DNA of 64,000 bases, from contig NZ_CP118946.1 of NCBI RefSeq assembly GCF_029011175.1, positions 1,980,680 through 2,044,679 of the forward strand, in the 5' to 3' direction. Shown in pieces: positions 31,486 through 40,592 of this stretch. Origin of the DNA: Winkia neuii (lineage in GTDB: Bacteria > Actinomycetota > Actinomycetes > Actinomycetales > Actinomycetaceae). A program made the translations under genes and the position numbers. The notes beneath the pieces were generated by a model, which was given only the letters and a program-made list of their open reading frames with translations, was not told where the DNA came from and searched no databases. Within the stretch, counting starts at the first letter, position 1; each line of letters opens with the position of its first letter.

Positions 31486-32945
31486 CTAGCGCCTCTTCCC
31501 ACCCAGAGTTAGGAGGACGCCGCCAGCCATCAGCAGCGCTGCGACAATACCTGTCAAGAGTGCTGCGGTACCCGTTGTTGGACAGGGCAGGTGCGGCCTT
31601 GGTAGTGACTACCCTACAGCCCTCAGACAGCTGATCCTTCTGGGGTTGCTGCTCCTTTTGAGCTACAGCAGACTTGCTGTCGTTCTCACGTAGCAGCAGA
31701 AGCGGGCTTTTCCTCTTCAGCAGGATTCGGCTTTTCTTCCTCAGCAGGCTTCAGCTTCACGGTTAGCGTGGCAGTCTTTTCCACCTTTTCCCATCGGGGT
31801 TAGTCACGGTGTAACGAACCCTGTATTCGCCCGACTTATTCACGTTAATCTTGGCTACGTCCTCGACATTCGGGAGGATGCCCTCCCAGTTGGCACCAGT
31901 AGAGCCGACCACTAGCGAGGCCGGATCAAAGTTTTCCCCGTAAGCAAGAGTATTTTTCTTCACCTCAAGAGTGGGGGCGGGATGCTTGACGACCAGTTTG
32001 GCCTTCTCTACAGTCTTGCCACCGTACTTATCGGTAACAGTAAACGTCAGTTCGTACTCGCCAGGCGTATTGACGTCATAGGTACCTTCTACCTTGGCCT
32101 TATCACTCAGGGAGTTGCCGAGATCATCGGTCGCGGTTGCAACCATGCTGGCCGGATCGAAATCCCCCCCTTGCCTGATGGCCTTATCCTCTACTGTCAA
32201 AGTAGGCAGCTTAGCCCACTCAGCGGACAACTTGACGATCTCGCCCCGGATATATACCCAACGTTAATGTCCGGATCAACCTCGGTGAACGGATAAGGAT
32301 TATCCCTATCAAATTCCTTTGGCTTATTAGCCTTATTGGCTTCCGGATCCAGCTTGGAGGTTCCGATCTAACCAACAAAAGTGTAGCCTTCGCGCACCGG
32401 AGCAGAGGGCTTGTACACCGTGCGGAACGGGGCAGTGAACAGCGCGTAACGGTTGGGATCATTAAAGTCCACATCGGATTTGCGGGGATCCGTCCACGTA
32501 CCGCCTTTCAGGTCAAAAATAACACGATTGAACTGGTGCATCTGCCAGGCACTTGGGTAGGTACTACTATTCCCCCTGGGCTCGTACTTATCGATGCCGA
32601 GCACCTCGTAGGCCTTAGCCCTTCGCCCACAACCGAGCGGGTAATAGCTCCATTTATTTCCGCGCTACCAGTGCAACTCATAGTTCATTGCGGCTGCATG
32701 TTGATCCTGTCTGACAGAACCCAACCAGCAGGAATCTTATATGTACGATTCTGCTCTAACGTCATGAATCCTTCCGGATTCTTCGGATCAAAAGCAACAA
32801 ATAGGGCGCTTTGCGCCCGACTTGGCAGCCTATATCTGAAATCGACAGGCTTATTCGCGGCATTTGCAACTAGAGCTTGGCCGGAAACAGCCAAGCTTAA
32901 AGCTGCGACAGCCCACAGCGGTCTTGATTTACGATTTATTGCCAT
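31486..32945 (-). pseudogene. Decayed cell-wall-anchored (LPXTG) surface protein
   Basis: The remains of one gene read in pieces. It opens with an intact signal peptide (MAINRKSRPLWAVAALSLAV...). The frame breaks near 32685 and a TAG lies near 32655. An InlB-like segment ending YTFVG stops at a TAG (32368) in place of the expected Trp. A frameshift near 32250 leads into two Ig-like repeats (LTVEDKAIRQGGDFDPASMV; LEVKKNTLAYGENFDPASLV). Another frameshift near 31785 leads to a Glu/Pro/Lys-rich wall-spanning tail. One extra T splits the sorting signal, which would otherwise read LPTTG followed by a hydrophobic segment and GGKRR. At least five lesions, so a true pseudogene. Confidence 0.8.
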
Positions 32946-33471
32946 CGCATTCCCTCACGGTTCGTGTCACCCTACTATGCAGGCAAAAATTCGCACTCAC
33001 ATTAAGGCACGTGAATGTTTCTAGCTAGAGGCAAATGAGCCTATTAAAAATGCGAACCCGGCAAAAAATAATACGTTAGTGATTATTGATGTTTTTATAT
33101 TGCATTCATCACTGAATGCGCTAAGGTGCTGAAAAACAATATTCCAACTTAGCGCCCATACGGCAACATTGACCTATGCATGACTGCGTACACGTCTAAA
33201 CCAGATTCTCCCATAACGTTCACAGAAAATGGCAATAATTAACCGATTCCACAAAATAAGAAGCTACTACCGCATAACTCTGCGAGATACAAACAAGGCG
33301 TGGGCAGAACAGCCATCCACCTTCTCTCAAAAAACGCAAGTTCCACGCTAGAAGGAGCGCCCCAAATACTAGGAGCACAAAAATATTATTAGCCTGCCAC
33401 AGCTAGACTTTTTCGTCCCGCTGAGGCGCGGTCTCTACACCTCTGCGACATGCTGCTAGAGGCGCTGCCAA
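32946..33471. other. AT-rich gap, nothing recognised
   Basis: About 520 bases between the surface-protein pseudogene and the cupin gene. It is AT-rich, with no supported reading frame. It presumably held the pseudogene's promoter. Confidence 0.4.
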
Positions 33472-33807
33472 CTATTTTGCTGGCCCAGCCATCATGTACA
33501 GCACCATCTTCGACGGTTTCAATGCCTTCACAGCGTGGGGCAGACGCGTTGTGAAGTGAACCAGCCCGCCCGGCCGCAGCACAACGTCACGACCATCTGC
33601 AGCGATCAACAACTCGCCCTCGAGCGCCTGGACCAGCACCGGCATCGCAGCGGTATGTTCGGATAGCTCTTCGCCCTCGTCAAAGGAAAAGAGGACAACA
33701 TTGACCCCTTCACCCTTCAAAATAGTGCGAGATACGGTAGCTCCGTCATTGACCTCTACCAGCTCCGCCATGTTTTCAATGTCGGACAGCCCATCAGGAT
33801 TAATCAT
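33472..33807 (-). CDS. Small cupin-domain protein
   Basis: 111 residues forming a single cupin: VVLFSFDEGEELSEHTAAMPVLVQALEGELLI and LRPGGLVHFTTRLPHAVKAL carry the two cupin motifs with His and Glu metal-ligand candidates. Enzymatic role unknown; many such proteins are metal-binding sensors or isomerases. The ATG overlaps the methyltransferase stop (ATGA), with GGAG just upstream, so it is the second gene of an apparently iron-regulated pair. Confidence 0.82.
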   Translation of the reverse strand: MINPDGLSDIENMAELVEVNDGATVSRTILKGEGVNVVLFSFDEGEELSEHTAAMPVLVQALEGELLIAADGRDVVLRPGGLVHFTTRLPHAVKALKPSKMVLYMMAGPAK

Positions 33808-34601
33808 TTCTCCTCCAAAGTAGCAACGACGGTGATGCCTGCCAGATTCTTTTTATACTCTGTGAAAGTCCTGCGCATCTGGAGCACGCGAGCACGCAAG
33901 TCCTTATCCCGCATCAGGTTTCGGACAATGCGCAACGTGCCCAGCAGACCCTCGTCGGCCACTACCCTCTTGGGATCCAGCAGGGCCATAGGCGCGGTGG
34001 CAACCTCAGTAACTCTAAATCCTGCCCCTGTTAGCAGTTCTTTCCATTCCGCGGCAGTAAGAGGGCGCGCGTTCACTCGGATGACGCGGGCCAAAGTTTT
34101 GCGCAATTCATCTGCCTTACTTGCCTCTATGCCATCTGGAACCAGCGCCAACTCATGGATAGCATACCGCCCTCCCACTGAAAGAACGCGCTTTGCCTCG
34201 GCCACAATCTTCTGCTTAGACTTCCGCCCTTGCATTGTTAGCATGGCTTCCCCAACGACCACGTCTGCACTGTCATCCGGCAGCCCTGTCTCGGCCGCGT
34301 TAGCGCACACCACCTTACCGTTAGCGCCGCTCACGATCCGTTGTACTCGGCTCACCGCATTGACGTCTCGGTCCACGCCCACGTATGAAGCAATAGATTC
34401 AGCAACTATTAGCTGCGCGGTACGGCCAAGTCCGGGGGCGAACTCAACCACGCGAGCCCCCGGCAATTTCGCTGCAGCCAGCATCGCTTTAGTGAGCTTC
34501 AAGCCTCCCGGGCGAAGAACCCGTTTTCCTGCCCTTGCTAACACCCAATGTCCTGCTGCGGTTTCTACGGGACGATCCGATTGCGGTAGTGAGCTTTCCA
34601 C
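33804..34601 (-). CDS. Class I SAM-dependent methyltransferase
   Basis: 265 residues with the SAM-binding glycine motif VVEFAPGLGRTA, acidic strand end SYVGVDRD, and later VVVGEAMLTMQG and GGRYAIHELALVP. The substrate is not evident; it is of the ubiquinone/menaquinone-methylase-like superfamily. The GTG start at 34601 lies six bases after a good -10 (TAGAAT), so the mRNA appears leaderless, and an iron box overlaps the promoter. It is followed by the overlapping cupin gene. Confidence 0.82.
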   Translation of the reverse strand: MESSLPQSDRPVETAAGHWVLARAGKRVLRPGGLKLTKAMLAAAKLPGARVVEFAPGLGRTAQLIVAESIASYVGVDRDVNAVSRVQRIVSGANGKVVCANAAETGLPDDSADVVVGEAMLTMQGRKSKQKIVAEAKRVLSVGGRYAIHELALVPDGIEASKADELRKTLARVIRVNARPLTAAEWKELLTGAGFRVTEVATAPMALLDPKRVVADEGLLGTLRIVRNLMRDKDLRARVLQMRRTFTEYKKNLAGITVVATLEEK

Positions 34602-34607
34602 ACCACA

Positions 34608-34635
34608 ATTCTACACTTAGGTTCGCCTAACCTCA
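34608..34635 (-). promoter_or_regulatory. DtxR/IdeR-type iron box over a leaderless promoter
   Basis: TTAGGTTCGCCTAACCTCA at 34617-34635 matches 16 of 19 bases of the classical iron box TTAGGTTAGGCTAACCTAA. On the minus strand TAGAAT (34608-34613) is the -10, six bases before the GTG. Binding of an iron-loaded DtxR/IdeR repressor here would block the methyltransferase-cupin genes when iron is plentiful. Confidence 0.7.
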
Positions 34636-34770
34636 GCCGGCTTTAGTTTGTGCATGCCAGAAACGTTCCCCCACTTCTTGTAGTAGATCACATTACCGTT
34701 TAGACGCATTTTAATTGCCACCTCATCTACAAGTCCTAAGGTGGGCCCGTAACCTACGTTAGGTGCAATC

Positions 34771-35148
34771 ATGAAAAAACTTTTCTTTGCAGCAATCCCT
34801 ATGACTGCCGCACTGCTCGCCGGGGTGCCAGCCGCCAACGCGGCCGAACAAATACCGGCAGATCCCGATTTTTCCGTCGCAACTATCGACCCAGAATTCT
34901 CTATGGTTTCCGCAAGAAGGCTGATCATTCAGAACTTCATTTACGAAGCCGAGGCCGCCGCGGGCCACAAACTGTTCTGGGTCACCTACTCCGAGCCCAA
35001 CTACGCAGTGATCTATCAGGCCCAAACCTTCGACCCGGAAACCGACAACGACGCCTTCCAGAGCCTGATTACGGTTCTGCATGACAACGGCTTTCCCCAA
35101 GTTGGGGCAGTCGCTCCCGCTCTACTCGCCGAGCAGCCAGCTAACTAG
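34771..35148 (+). CDS. Small secreted protein, unknown
   Basis: 125 residues with a clear signal peptide (MKKLFFAAIPMTAALLAGVP, cleavage after ANA). The mature ~100 residues are acidic and have no recognised domain; the segment RLIIQNFIYEAEAAAGHKLFWVTYSEPNY is the most structured. There is no cysteine in the mature part. No strong ribosome site. It is divergent from the iron-box-controlled pair, 170 bases apart; whether it shares that control is not clear. Confidence 0.7.
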   Translation: MKKLFFAAIPMTAALLAGVPAANAAEQIPADPDFSVATIDPEFSMVSARRLIIQNFIYEAEAAAGHKLFWVTYSEPNYAVIYQAQTFDPETDNDAFQSLITVLHDNGFPQVGAVAPALLAEQPAN

Positions 35149-35216
35149 ATAGTAGGCCTTTCCACTGGCTCGCTCCATTGAGATCTTTGGCAGTTACTCA
35201 CTGAACACTTTGTGCC

Positions 35217-35244
35217 GGTTGTCCTCCCCGCGGGGAGGGCAACC
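35217..35244 (+). terminator. GC-rich hairpin after the small secreted protein
   Basis: GGTTGTCCTCCCC and GGGGAGGGCAACC pair along 13 positions (one G-T) around a two-base loop, which in practice opens to a small tetraloop. No T-run follows. The rest of the gap 35149-35491 shows no gene. Confidence 0.4.
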
Positions 35245-35491
35245 GAAAGTTGCTAGAAAGACAGGTTACCTGGATAACCCCTTACTATCTAATGCGCCTG
35301 GCGAATCTGTATTAATCATTACAGCGAATCAGACACCACCGAATGTTTGCGTATTTTCTGAGTCTTCAACCTTATTTTTTTCATGCGCTCACGCACATAC
35401 TGCGTCATAGCGGAACCTCATATAGAACACATAGGTTGAATAGTTAACATTCCTTCGTAACAAGAAAGTACGACAAAGGAATTCCGCTCTA

Positions 35492-37483
35492 ATGCTTACG
35501 TCTCTGCGTGAAGACAATCACGCTATCTCGTTTCCTCTGTTGCGAACTGGCAAGCATTTTATGCTCATCTTATTGGCCGCAACGCTTATTATTTTTAGCT
35601 TACCCCTGTCCGCACTGGCTGCTTACCCGAACAATTCCGTGGGCGTTTCAGATAACGGAATCTACTACGCTCACGACAAAGCTTCGAGACTGAAGCCTAT
35701 GACACCCAGTGGCGATGAGGCTGATTCCTTCGCATTCTGCATTAATAGGCAAAAGAAGGTCCCCTCGTATAGCCACAATTCTCATAGCGGCGAGTACCAT
35801 CGCACGGATAACGCAAGCGCTAATGACATTTATACAGAATGGCTACACAACAGAGGAGGAACAAGGTCCAATCGCATCGATTCTGCGCAGTTAGATGACG
35901 CCCTCAGGAAGCTCATCTACATTTATGTTGCAGACCCCACAGATATTGAGGGTGCCTCTGGTCTACGCGCCATCAACCCTAACGGAATTGGATTTTATAA
36001 CATTATTCAAAATCTGGTTTACCACTACACTGAAGGCGACAAGTACACCACTTATCCTCGACTAGAGCAAAATACTGCTCAGAAGATGGTGCAGGACCTG
36101 CTAGAACGCCCTATCGACGAGGTAATTCCGCAAAATGTTGATGTTAGAGTGAATCTCTATAAGGCAGTGCCAACTGGTATTCTCAAGAAGTCAAAGTACC
36201 AATCTTTGGTTAGCGGGCGGGTCATCGTCCGTCCCACTACCGTGCACTTGTCGAAAAAAGCAGTAAACGGAACCAGTGAACTAGAAGGCGCCAAACTCAA
36301 AGTCGTAGAAGGAGAAAACCCCACCGGCAAAACCATCACCGAATGGACCAGCGGTAAAACCACCAAAACCATCCAGGTAACCCCCGGAACCTACACCATG
36401 GTCGAAACCACCGCCCCAGCCGGATACGAAATCGCCGAACACATCACCTTCCAAATCGACACAACCGGCACCATCAAAACCAAAACCCAAAACGGCACCT
36501 ACACCACCAACAACACCAACACCATCACCATGCTCGACAAGCACAAAACACACACCGTGCACTTGTCGAAAAAAGCAGTAAACGGAACCAGTGAACTAGA
36601 AGGCGCCAAACTCAAAGTCGTAGAAGGAGAAAACCCCACCGGCAAAACCATCACCGAATGGACCAGCGGTAAAACCACCAAAACCATCCAGGTAACCCCC
36701 GGAACCTACACCATGGTCGAAACCACCGCCCCAGCCGGATACGAAATCGCCGAACACATCACCTTCCAAATCGACACAACCGGCACCATCAAAACCAAAA
36801 CCCAAAACGGCACCTACACCACCAACAACACCAACACCATCACCATGCTCGACAAGGTGAAACCACCGACTACACCACCAAAGCCTCCTACTGACAGGAC
36901 ACCGCCGCCAACCACACCAGCACACCCTGAAATCACAATTTCAAAGAAAACACTCGGAGTAGAAACAGAACTACAAGGCGCGACCCTGCGCCTTGTAGAG
37001 GGGAAATCTCCCAGCGGCGCGCAAATCGAAGAATGGGAAACCGGTTTAACTCCCCGTTCCTTCGGGCTTACCCCAGGAACGTACACGCTGATTGAAGTAA
37101 AAGCTCCCACGGGATACAAGATTGCTCGCCCAGTCACCTTCTCTGTTGAGGCCGACGGAACCGTAACACTGCAAACACGCAACAGTAGCGCCACCGCAAA
37201 ACAGAAAAAGGTGACCATGATCGACGAGCCGGAGACGCCAAACACACCACCAGAAACACCAAACACACCACCAGAAACACCAAACACACCACCAGAAACA
37301 CCAAACACACCACCTGCTTCACCTCGGGTATCGAAAAAGCCCGTTTCTTCGCCCCGTGTGAAGAACCTGGCTGCGGTCGAAAGTCCTTTGGCTAGGACTG
37401 GTGCGGCCGGCGGTGTGTTAGCTCTGGCTAGCGCAGCAATGCTAGGAACCGGTCTGGCGCTTCTACGACGCCGCAACCTCTAA
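35492..37483 (+). CDS. Cell-wall-anchored adhesin with thioester domain and SpaA-type repeats
   Basis: 663 residues. After a signal peptide (cleavage near ALAA, residue 44) comes a thioester-type domain: the Cys in DSFAFCINRQ and the Gln in NIIQNLVYHYTEG are the expected bond-forming pair, which would attach covalently to host amines. Three SpaA/Cna-B-like modules follow (about residues 250-350, 355-455, 480-575); each has the E-box-like TYTMVETTAPAGYEI or TYTLIEVKAPTGYKI. The first two are identical. A PETPNTP repeat spans the wall, then sorting signal LARTG, a hydrophobic helix and RRR. AAAGGA lies upstream of the ATG. Confidence 0.88.
   Translation: MLTSLREDNHAISFPLLRTGKHFMLILLAATLIIFSLPLSALAAYPNNSVGVSDNGIYYAHDKASRLKPMTPSGDEADSFAFCINRQKKVPSYSHNSHSGEYHRTDNASANDIYTEWLHNRGGTRSNRIDSAQLDDALRKLIYIYVADPTDIEGASGLRAINPNGIGFYNIIQNLVYHYTEGDKYTTYPRLEQNTAQKMVQDLLERPIDEVIPQNVDVRVNLYKAVPTGILKKSKYQSLVSGRVIVRPTTVHLSKKAVNGTSELEGAKLKVVEGENPTGKTITEWTSGKTTKTIQVTPGTYTMVETTAPAGYEIAEHITFQIDTTGTIKTKTQNGTYTTNNTNTITMLDKHKTHTVHLSKKAVNGTSELEGAKLKVVEGENPTGKTITEWTSGKTTKTIQVTPGTYTMVETTAPAGYEIAEHITFQIDTTGTIKTKTQNGTYTTNNTNTITMLDKVKPPTTPPKPPTDRTPPPTTPAHPEITISKKTLGVETELQGATLRLVEGKSPSGAQIEEWETGLTPRSFGLTPGTYTLIEVKAPTGYKIARPVTFSVEADGTVTLQTRNSSATAKQKKVTMIDEPETPNTPPETPNTPPETPNTPPETPNTPPASPRVSKKPVSSPRVKNLAAVESPLARTGAAGGVLALASAAMLGTGLALLRRRNL
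36241..36541 (+). repeat. Perfect duplicated adhesin module, first copy
   Basis: 301 bases identical, as far as I can read, to 36556-36856; the period is 315 bases (105 codons). Encodes one SpaA-type module. Confidence 0.85.
36556..36856 (+). repeat. Perfect duplicated adhesin module, second copy
   Basis: Second copy of the 301-base unit. Complete nucleotide identity including third codon positions implies a recent duplication or ongoing gene conversion. Confidence 0.85.
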
Positions 37484-37496
37484 ACCCCTTATAGAA

Positions 37497-37534
37497 GCAA
37501 GAGCCTCGCAGCGAAATTGCTGCGAGGCTCTTGC
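37497..37534 (+). terminator. Strong terminator of the adhesin gene
   Basis: GCAAGAGCCTCGCAGC and GCTGCGAGGCTCTTGC form a perfect 16-pair stem with loop GAAATT, just after the stop codon. Confidence 0.75.
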
Positions 37535-37635
37535 TATCTACCGCAATGCAACAAAGTGCTGTAATTACAGGTAATTAGCTCGCACCTCTCGTTGAGGATC
37601 ACAGCCAGAGTTGCTTAACACCTGTAAAATAATGC

Positions 37636-37664
37636 TTGCACAACCTCCTTTACACTTGTAAAGT
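37636..37664 (+). promoter_or_regulatory. TetR promoter with overlapping operator
   Basis: -35 TTGCAC (37636-37641), 17-base spacer, -10 TAAAGT (37659-37664), then eight bases to the GTG start. The inverted repeat CTTTACA-CT-TGTAAAG (37648-37663) overlaps the spacer and -10, the expected place for TetR autorepression. A second half-site-like CTGTAAAA lies at 37622. Confidence 0.65.
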
Positions 37665-37672
37665 ATCTACAC

Positions 37673-38278
37673 GTGGCTACTAAGACGAACAACGATCCAC
37701 GCACTGAAAAATCCTGTGCTGCGTTACTGGACACAATCGACACGCTGCTAGAAGAAGGCATAAATCCGGACAAAATTTCCGTAACGGAATTGGTCGGCAA
37801 GGCCGGCCTCACCCGCCCCACCTTTTACCAGCACTTCCAAACAATCACTGATTTGGTCGGCGCCTCTGTGCTTCGACGCCTAGAAACCATCTTCGCAACT
37901 ATTTCTAGCGAAGATGAGCTGAAACAGAACGCGACGGAAGAGGTGATTAGGGCGCTCCTCTCCTACCTTTGCAACGACGCTACCTACTGCATTACGGTGT
38001 TCAATTCTTCGGCTGCCCAACACTTGCTGAACACCTTGGTTGACTACATCGCGGACCGCCTCTACACCGTGTCGCCTGTTGGCACTAGCATCAAAGCGCT
38101 CGAAGGTATTGACACCTGGAAGTATTGCCAGTTCCTGGCTGCGGGCACAATCTGGCAGGTACAAGAATGGCTGCTAACCGAACCCTCCCCTGCCGCGGCG
38201 CAAGAAACCTATGTAAAGCAAATATCAACCTCCCTGCTCCTGGCAGGTCAGCTGAAAGAGGTCGAAAATGGCAACTGA
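37673..38278 (+). CDS. TetR family transcriptional regulator
   Basis: 201 residues with an N-terminal TetR helix-turn-helix (KISVTELVGKAGLTRPTFYQHFQTITDLVGA) and a variable helical ligand domain. The GTG start immediately follows the promoter, so the mRNA is probably leaderless. It overlaps the YhgE/Pip gene by 11 bases and most likely represses both. Confidence 0.9.
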   Translation: MATKTNNDPRTEKSCAALLDTIDTLLEEGINPDKISVTELVGKAGLTRPTFYQHFQTITDLVGASVLRRLETIFATISSEDELKQNATEEVIRALLSYLCNDATYCITVFNSSAAQHLLNTLVDYIADRLYTVSPVGTSIKALEGIDTWKYCQFLAAGTIWQVQEWLLTEPSPAAAQETYVKQISTSLLLAGQLKEVENGN

Positions 38279-40583
38279 AAATAAACTGAGCCCCCGCCGA
38301 CGCAAAGTATTTACCATTGTCGTCATATTGGGGCTCGCATGCATTCCGCTAATCTATTCGTCGATTCTGACGGGGTCGTATAAGGATCCAATCGACAAAC
38401 TGAACACGATCCCTGCCGCAGTGGTCAACCAGGACCAGCCCGCCCAAGGCACCTCGGGCACATTGCACGTGGGTGCCGACCTGACGCGGGAACTGTTGGA
38501 ATCTGACAACGAGCAGAACCTGGGGTGGAAAGAATACTCGGCCCAGGATGCCTCCAAGAAGCTCGAAAAAGGCGACGTGTACGCAATTTTGACGATCCCC
38601 AAAGAGCTATCTGCCAACGTTGCCGCGGCGCAGGCCGACCCGAAAAACCTGAAGCCCACCACTATCACTTTCACTTCCAACGACTCGCAAAACTACATCG
38701 TGGGCAAGTTCGGCATGGCCGTAGCCGACCAGATCAAGGACAAGCTGGCCCACAAGGTCACATCCGGGTACCTAGAGAAAGTCAACCTGTCCTTCACCAA
38801 CCTGCATCAGAGCCTAGGTAAGGCTTCCGAGGGCGCCGGCAAACTATCTGACGGCGCCATGAAAGCTAAAGACGGGGCTGGAAAACTAACGCTCGCCCTC
38901 GGCAAACTACAAAACGGGGCGGGCACACTAGCCGCTGGTAACCGGGCGCTTGCAAGTGGGGCAGGAACCCTGGACGAGGGCGCCGGCAAACTATCTGACG
39001 GCGCCTCTAAGTCTGCCAAGGGGGCAGGCGCGCTTGCCGCTGGTCTGAATAAGCTTGCTGGCAAGACCGGCCAGATCGACGCTGCCGGCAGTCAGCTGAA
39101 TAAGGGGACTAAAGAGTTGGCCGATAAGTCTGCTCTTTTGTCGCAGAAAATCAGCCAACTAAATGAGGCCAATCATTCCTTGGCTCAGAATATGAAGAAG
39201 CTGGCTGAAGGCTCGCACAAGGCGAGTGATGGGGCTGTTGCTCTGCAGGCAGGGGCAGCGTCCTTGCAGGCAGGGGCAGCCGAATTGAACGCGGGCCTGC
39301 AGACTATGGGGGCCAAGCTCGACGAAGCCCCAATCCTCATCCCTAAATCGATGCTGGTAGAAAAGATCGGCCCACTCCTTGACGGGGCTGCCCAGCTTTC
39401 CGCGGGTGCGCAGAAGTTAAATGAGGGCGCAACTGCCCTCGTGGGAGACGACACCACTGGTCTTACCGCGCTCGCAGCCGGGGCGGACCAAGCTTCAGCA
39501 GGAGCCCAGAAGATCGCGGCTGCCAATTCCAAGTTGGCAGAAGGTGGAGCACAACTTTCAACGGGCGCCAGCAAGGCAGCATCGGGCACTTCTCGCTTCA
39601 CCAATTCACTTTCCGAGGCAACCACCGCCATCGGCAGTGCGGCAACCGGGGCAAACACGCTGGCAAACGGCACTAATCAGGTTGCCAGTGGTGCAAGCCA
39701 ACTGTCGGCCAAAACCCCACAGCTAGCCGAGGGCGCTAACCGCGCCGCCGCGGGCGCAAACAAGCTCAGCTCCGGCCTCACCCAGGCAGGAAATGGCGCA
39801 ACCCAGCTGGAAGACGGGACCTCCGCCCTCGCGCAGGGGAACACGCAGCTGAAGGATTCGCTGGCAAAGGGCGCCAAGAAAGTGCCAACTTACACGGAGG
39901 CGCAGGCCCGCACTAGCGCAGAAAATACTGCCGGGCCGGTAACTCTGAGTACGACCAAGACTAACGATGTGGGGCCGTTCGGCTTTGGCGTGGCCCCCTA
40001 CTTCATGCCTTTGGCAATGTGGGTGGGAGCGATCGCCTTCTATCTAATGATGAGCCCGCTCAACAAGACATTGATGCGCAATAAGAATGTTTCCGCGTTG
40101 GGCGTAGGGGTTGGCTCTTTAGGCGCCACCTTGGCCATTTCTGTAGCGCAAGCATTGCTGATGCTTGCAGGAATGCACTTCATAGTTGGCCTTGAACCGG
40201 CCAATCGCGCCGCCACAGTTGGGCTGTGCGTCCTCGCCTCGTTTACGTTCGTGGTGATCAACCAGGCGCTGATTGCCGCCCTCGGCCCGTCGGGGCGCTT
40301 CATCGCACTGCTACTGATCGTGTTGCAGCTCGGCGCGGCAGGGGGCATCTACCCGGTGCAAACTGCCCCGAAACTGTTCCAGGTTATTCATGGTTGGCTA
40401 CCCGTCACCTACACGGTAGATGCGCTGCGCGCTGCAATCGGCGGCGGGCCCATTCCTATGGGACCGACGGGAGCTGTACTGGGCACCTACATTGCGATCT
40501 CCGTAATCGTCGTGCTGGTGGCCGCCTACTTCCGCCGCCGCGGCTACAAGCCCACCATGGAACAGGTGATGGGCCACCGCTAA
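38268..40583 (+). CDS. YhgE/Pip family membrane protein
   Basis: 771 residues. An N-terminal transmembrane helix and the YhgE/Pip motif IPLIYSSILTGSYKDPIDKLNTIPAAVVNQD open the protein. A long extracellular region (about residues 190-550) holds many repeats of the type G-A-x-x-L-x-x-G-A, forming a heptad-like rod. Five to six C-terminal membrane segments follow, with an ABC-2-type arrangement. Relatives include Lactococcus Pip, a phage receptor, and transport-associated proteins. It is translated from the end of the tetR gene; the pair resembles regulated export systems. What it carries is unknown. Confidence 0.88.
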   Translation: MATENKLSPRRRKVFTIVVILGLACIPLIYSSILTGSYKDPIDKLNTIPAAVVNQDQPAQGTSGTLHVGADLTRELLESDNEQNLGWKEYSAQDASKKLEKGDVYAILTIPKELSANVAAAQADPKNLKPTTITFTSNDSQNYIVGKFGMAVADQIKDKLAHKVTSGYLEKVNLSFTNLHQSLGKASEGAGKLSDGAMKAKDGAGKLTLALGKLQNGAGTLAAGNRALASGAGTLDEGAGKLSDGASKSAKGAGALAAGLNKLAGKTGQIDAAGSQLNKGTKELADKSALLSQKISQLNEANHSLAQNMKKLAEGSHKASDGAVALQAGAASLQAGAAELNAGLQTMGAKLDEAPILIPKSMLVEKIGPLLDGAAQLSAGAQKLNEGATALVGDDTTGLTALAAGADQASAGAQKIAAANSKLAEGGAQLSTGASKAASGTSRFTNSLSEATTAIGSAATGANTLANGTNQVASGASQLSAKTPQLAEGANRAAAGANKLSSGLTQAGNGATQLEDGTSALAQGNTQLKDSLAKGAKKVPTYTEAQARTSAENTAGPVTLSTTKTNDVGPFGFGVAPYFMPLAMWVGAIAFYLMMSPLNKTLMRNKNVSALGVGVGSLGATLAISVAQALLMLAGMHFIVGLEPANRAATVGLCVLASFTFVVINQALIAALGPSGRFIALLLIVLQLGAAGGIYPVQTAPKLFQVIHGWLPVTYTVDALRAAIGGGPIPMGPTGAVLGTYIAISVIVVLVAAYFRRRGYKPTMEQVMGHR

Positions 40584-40592
40584 GGTAAGCCC

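Noticed and set aside
35210-35410. 66-codon plus-strand frame after the small secreted protein
   Set aside because: It starts at a GC-rich hairpin, has no ribosome site, and its translation has no recognisable feature.
37230-37320. Tandem short repeats that might suggest a CRISPR array
   Set aside because: They encode in-frame PETPNTP repeats of the wall-spanning region, with no spacers.
36281-37476. Gly/Val-rich minus-strand frames opposite the adhesin
   Set aside because: They arise from the repetitive Thr/Pro codons of the adhesin read backwards.
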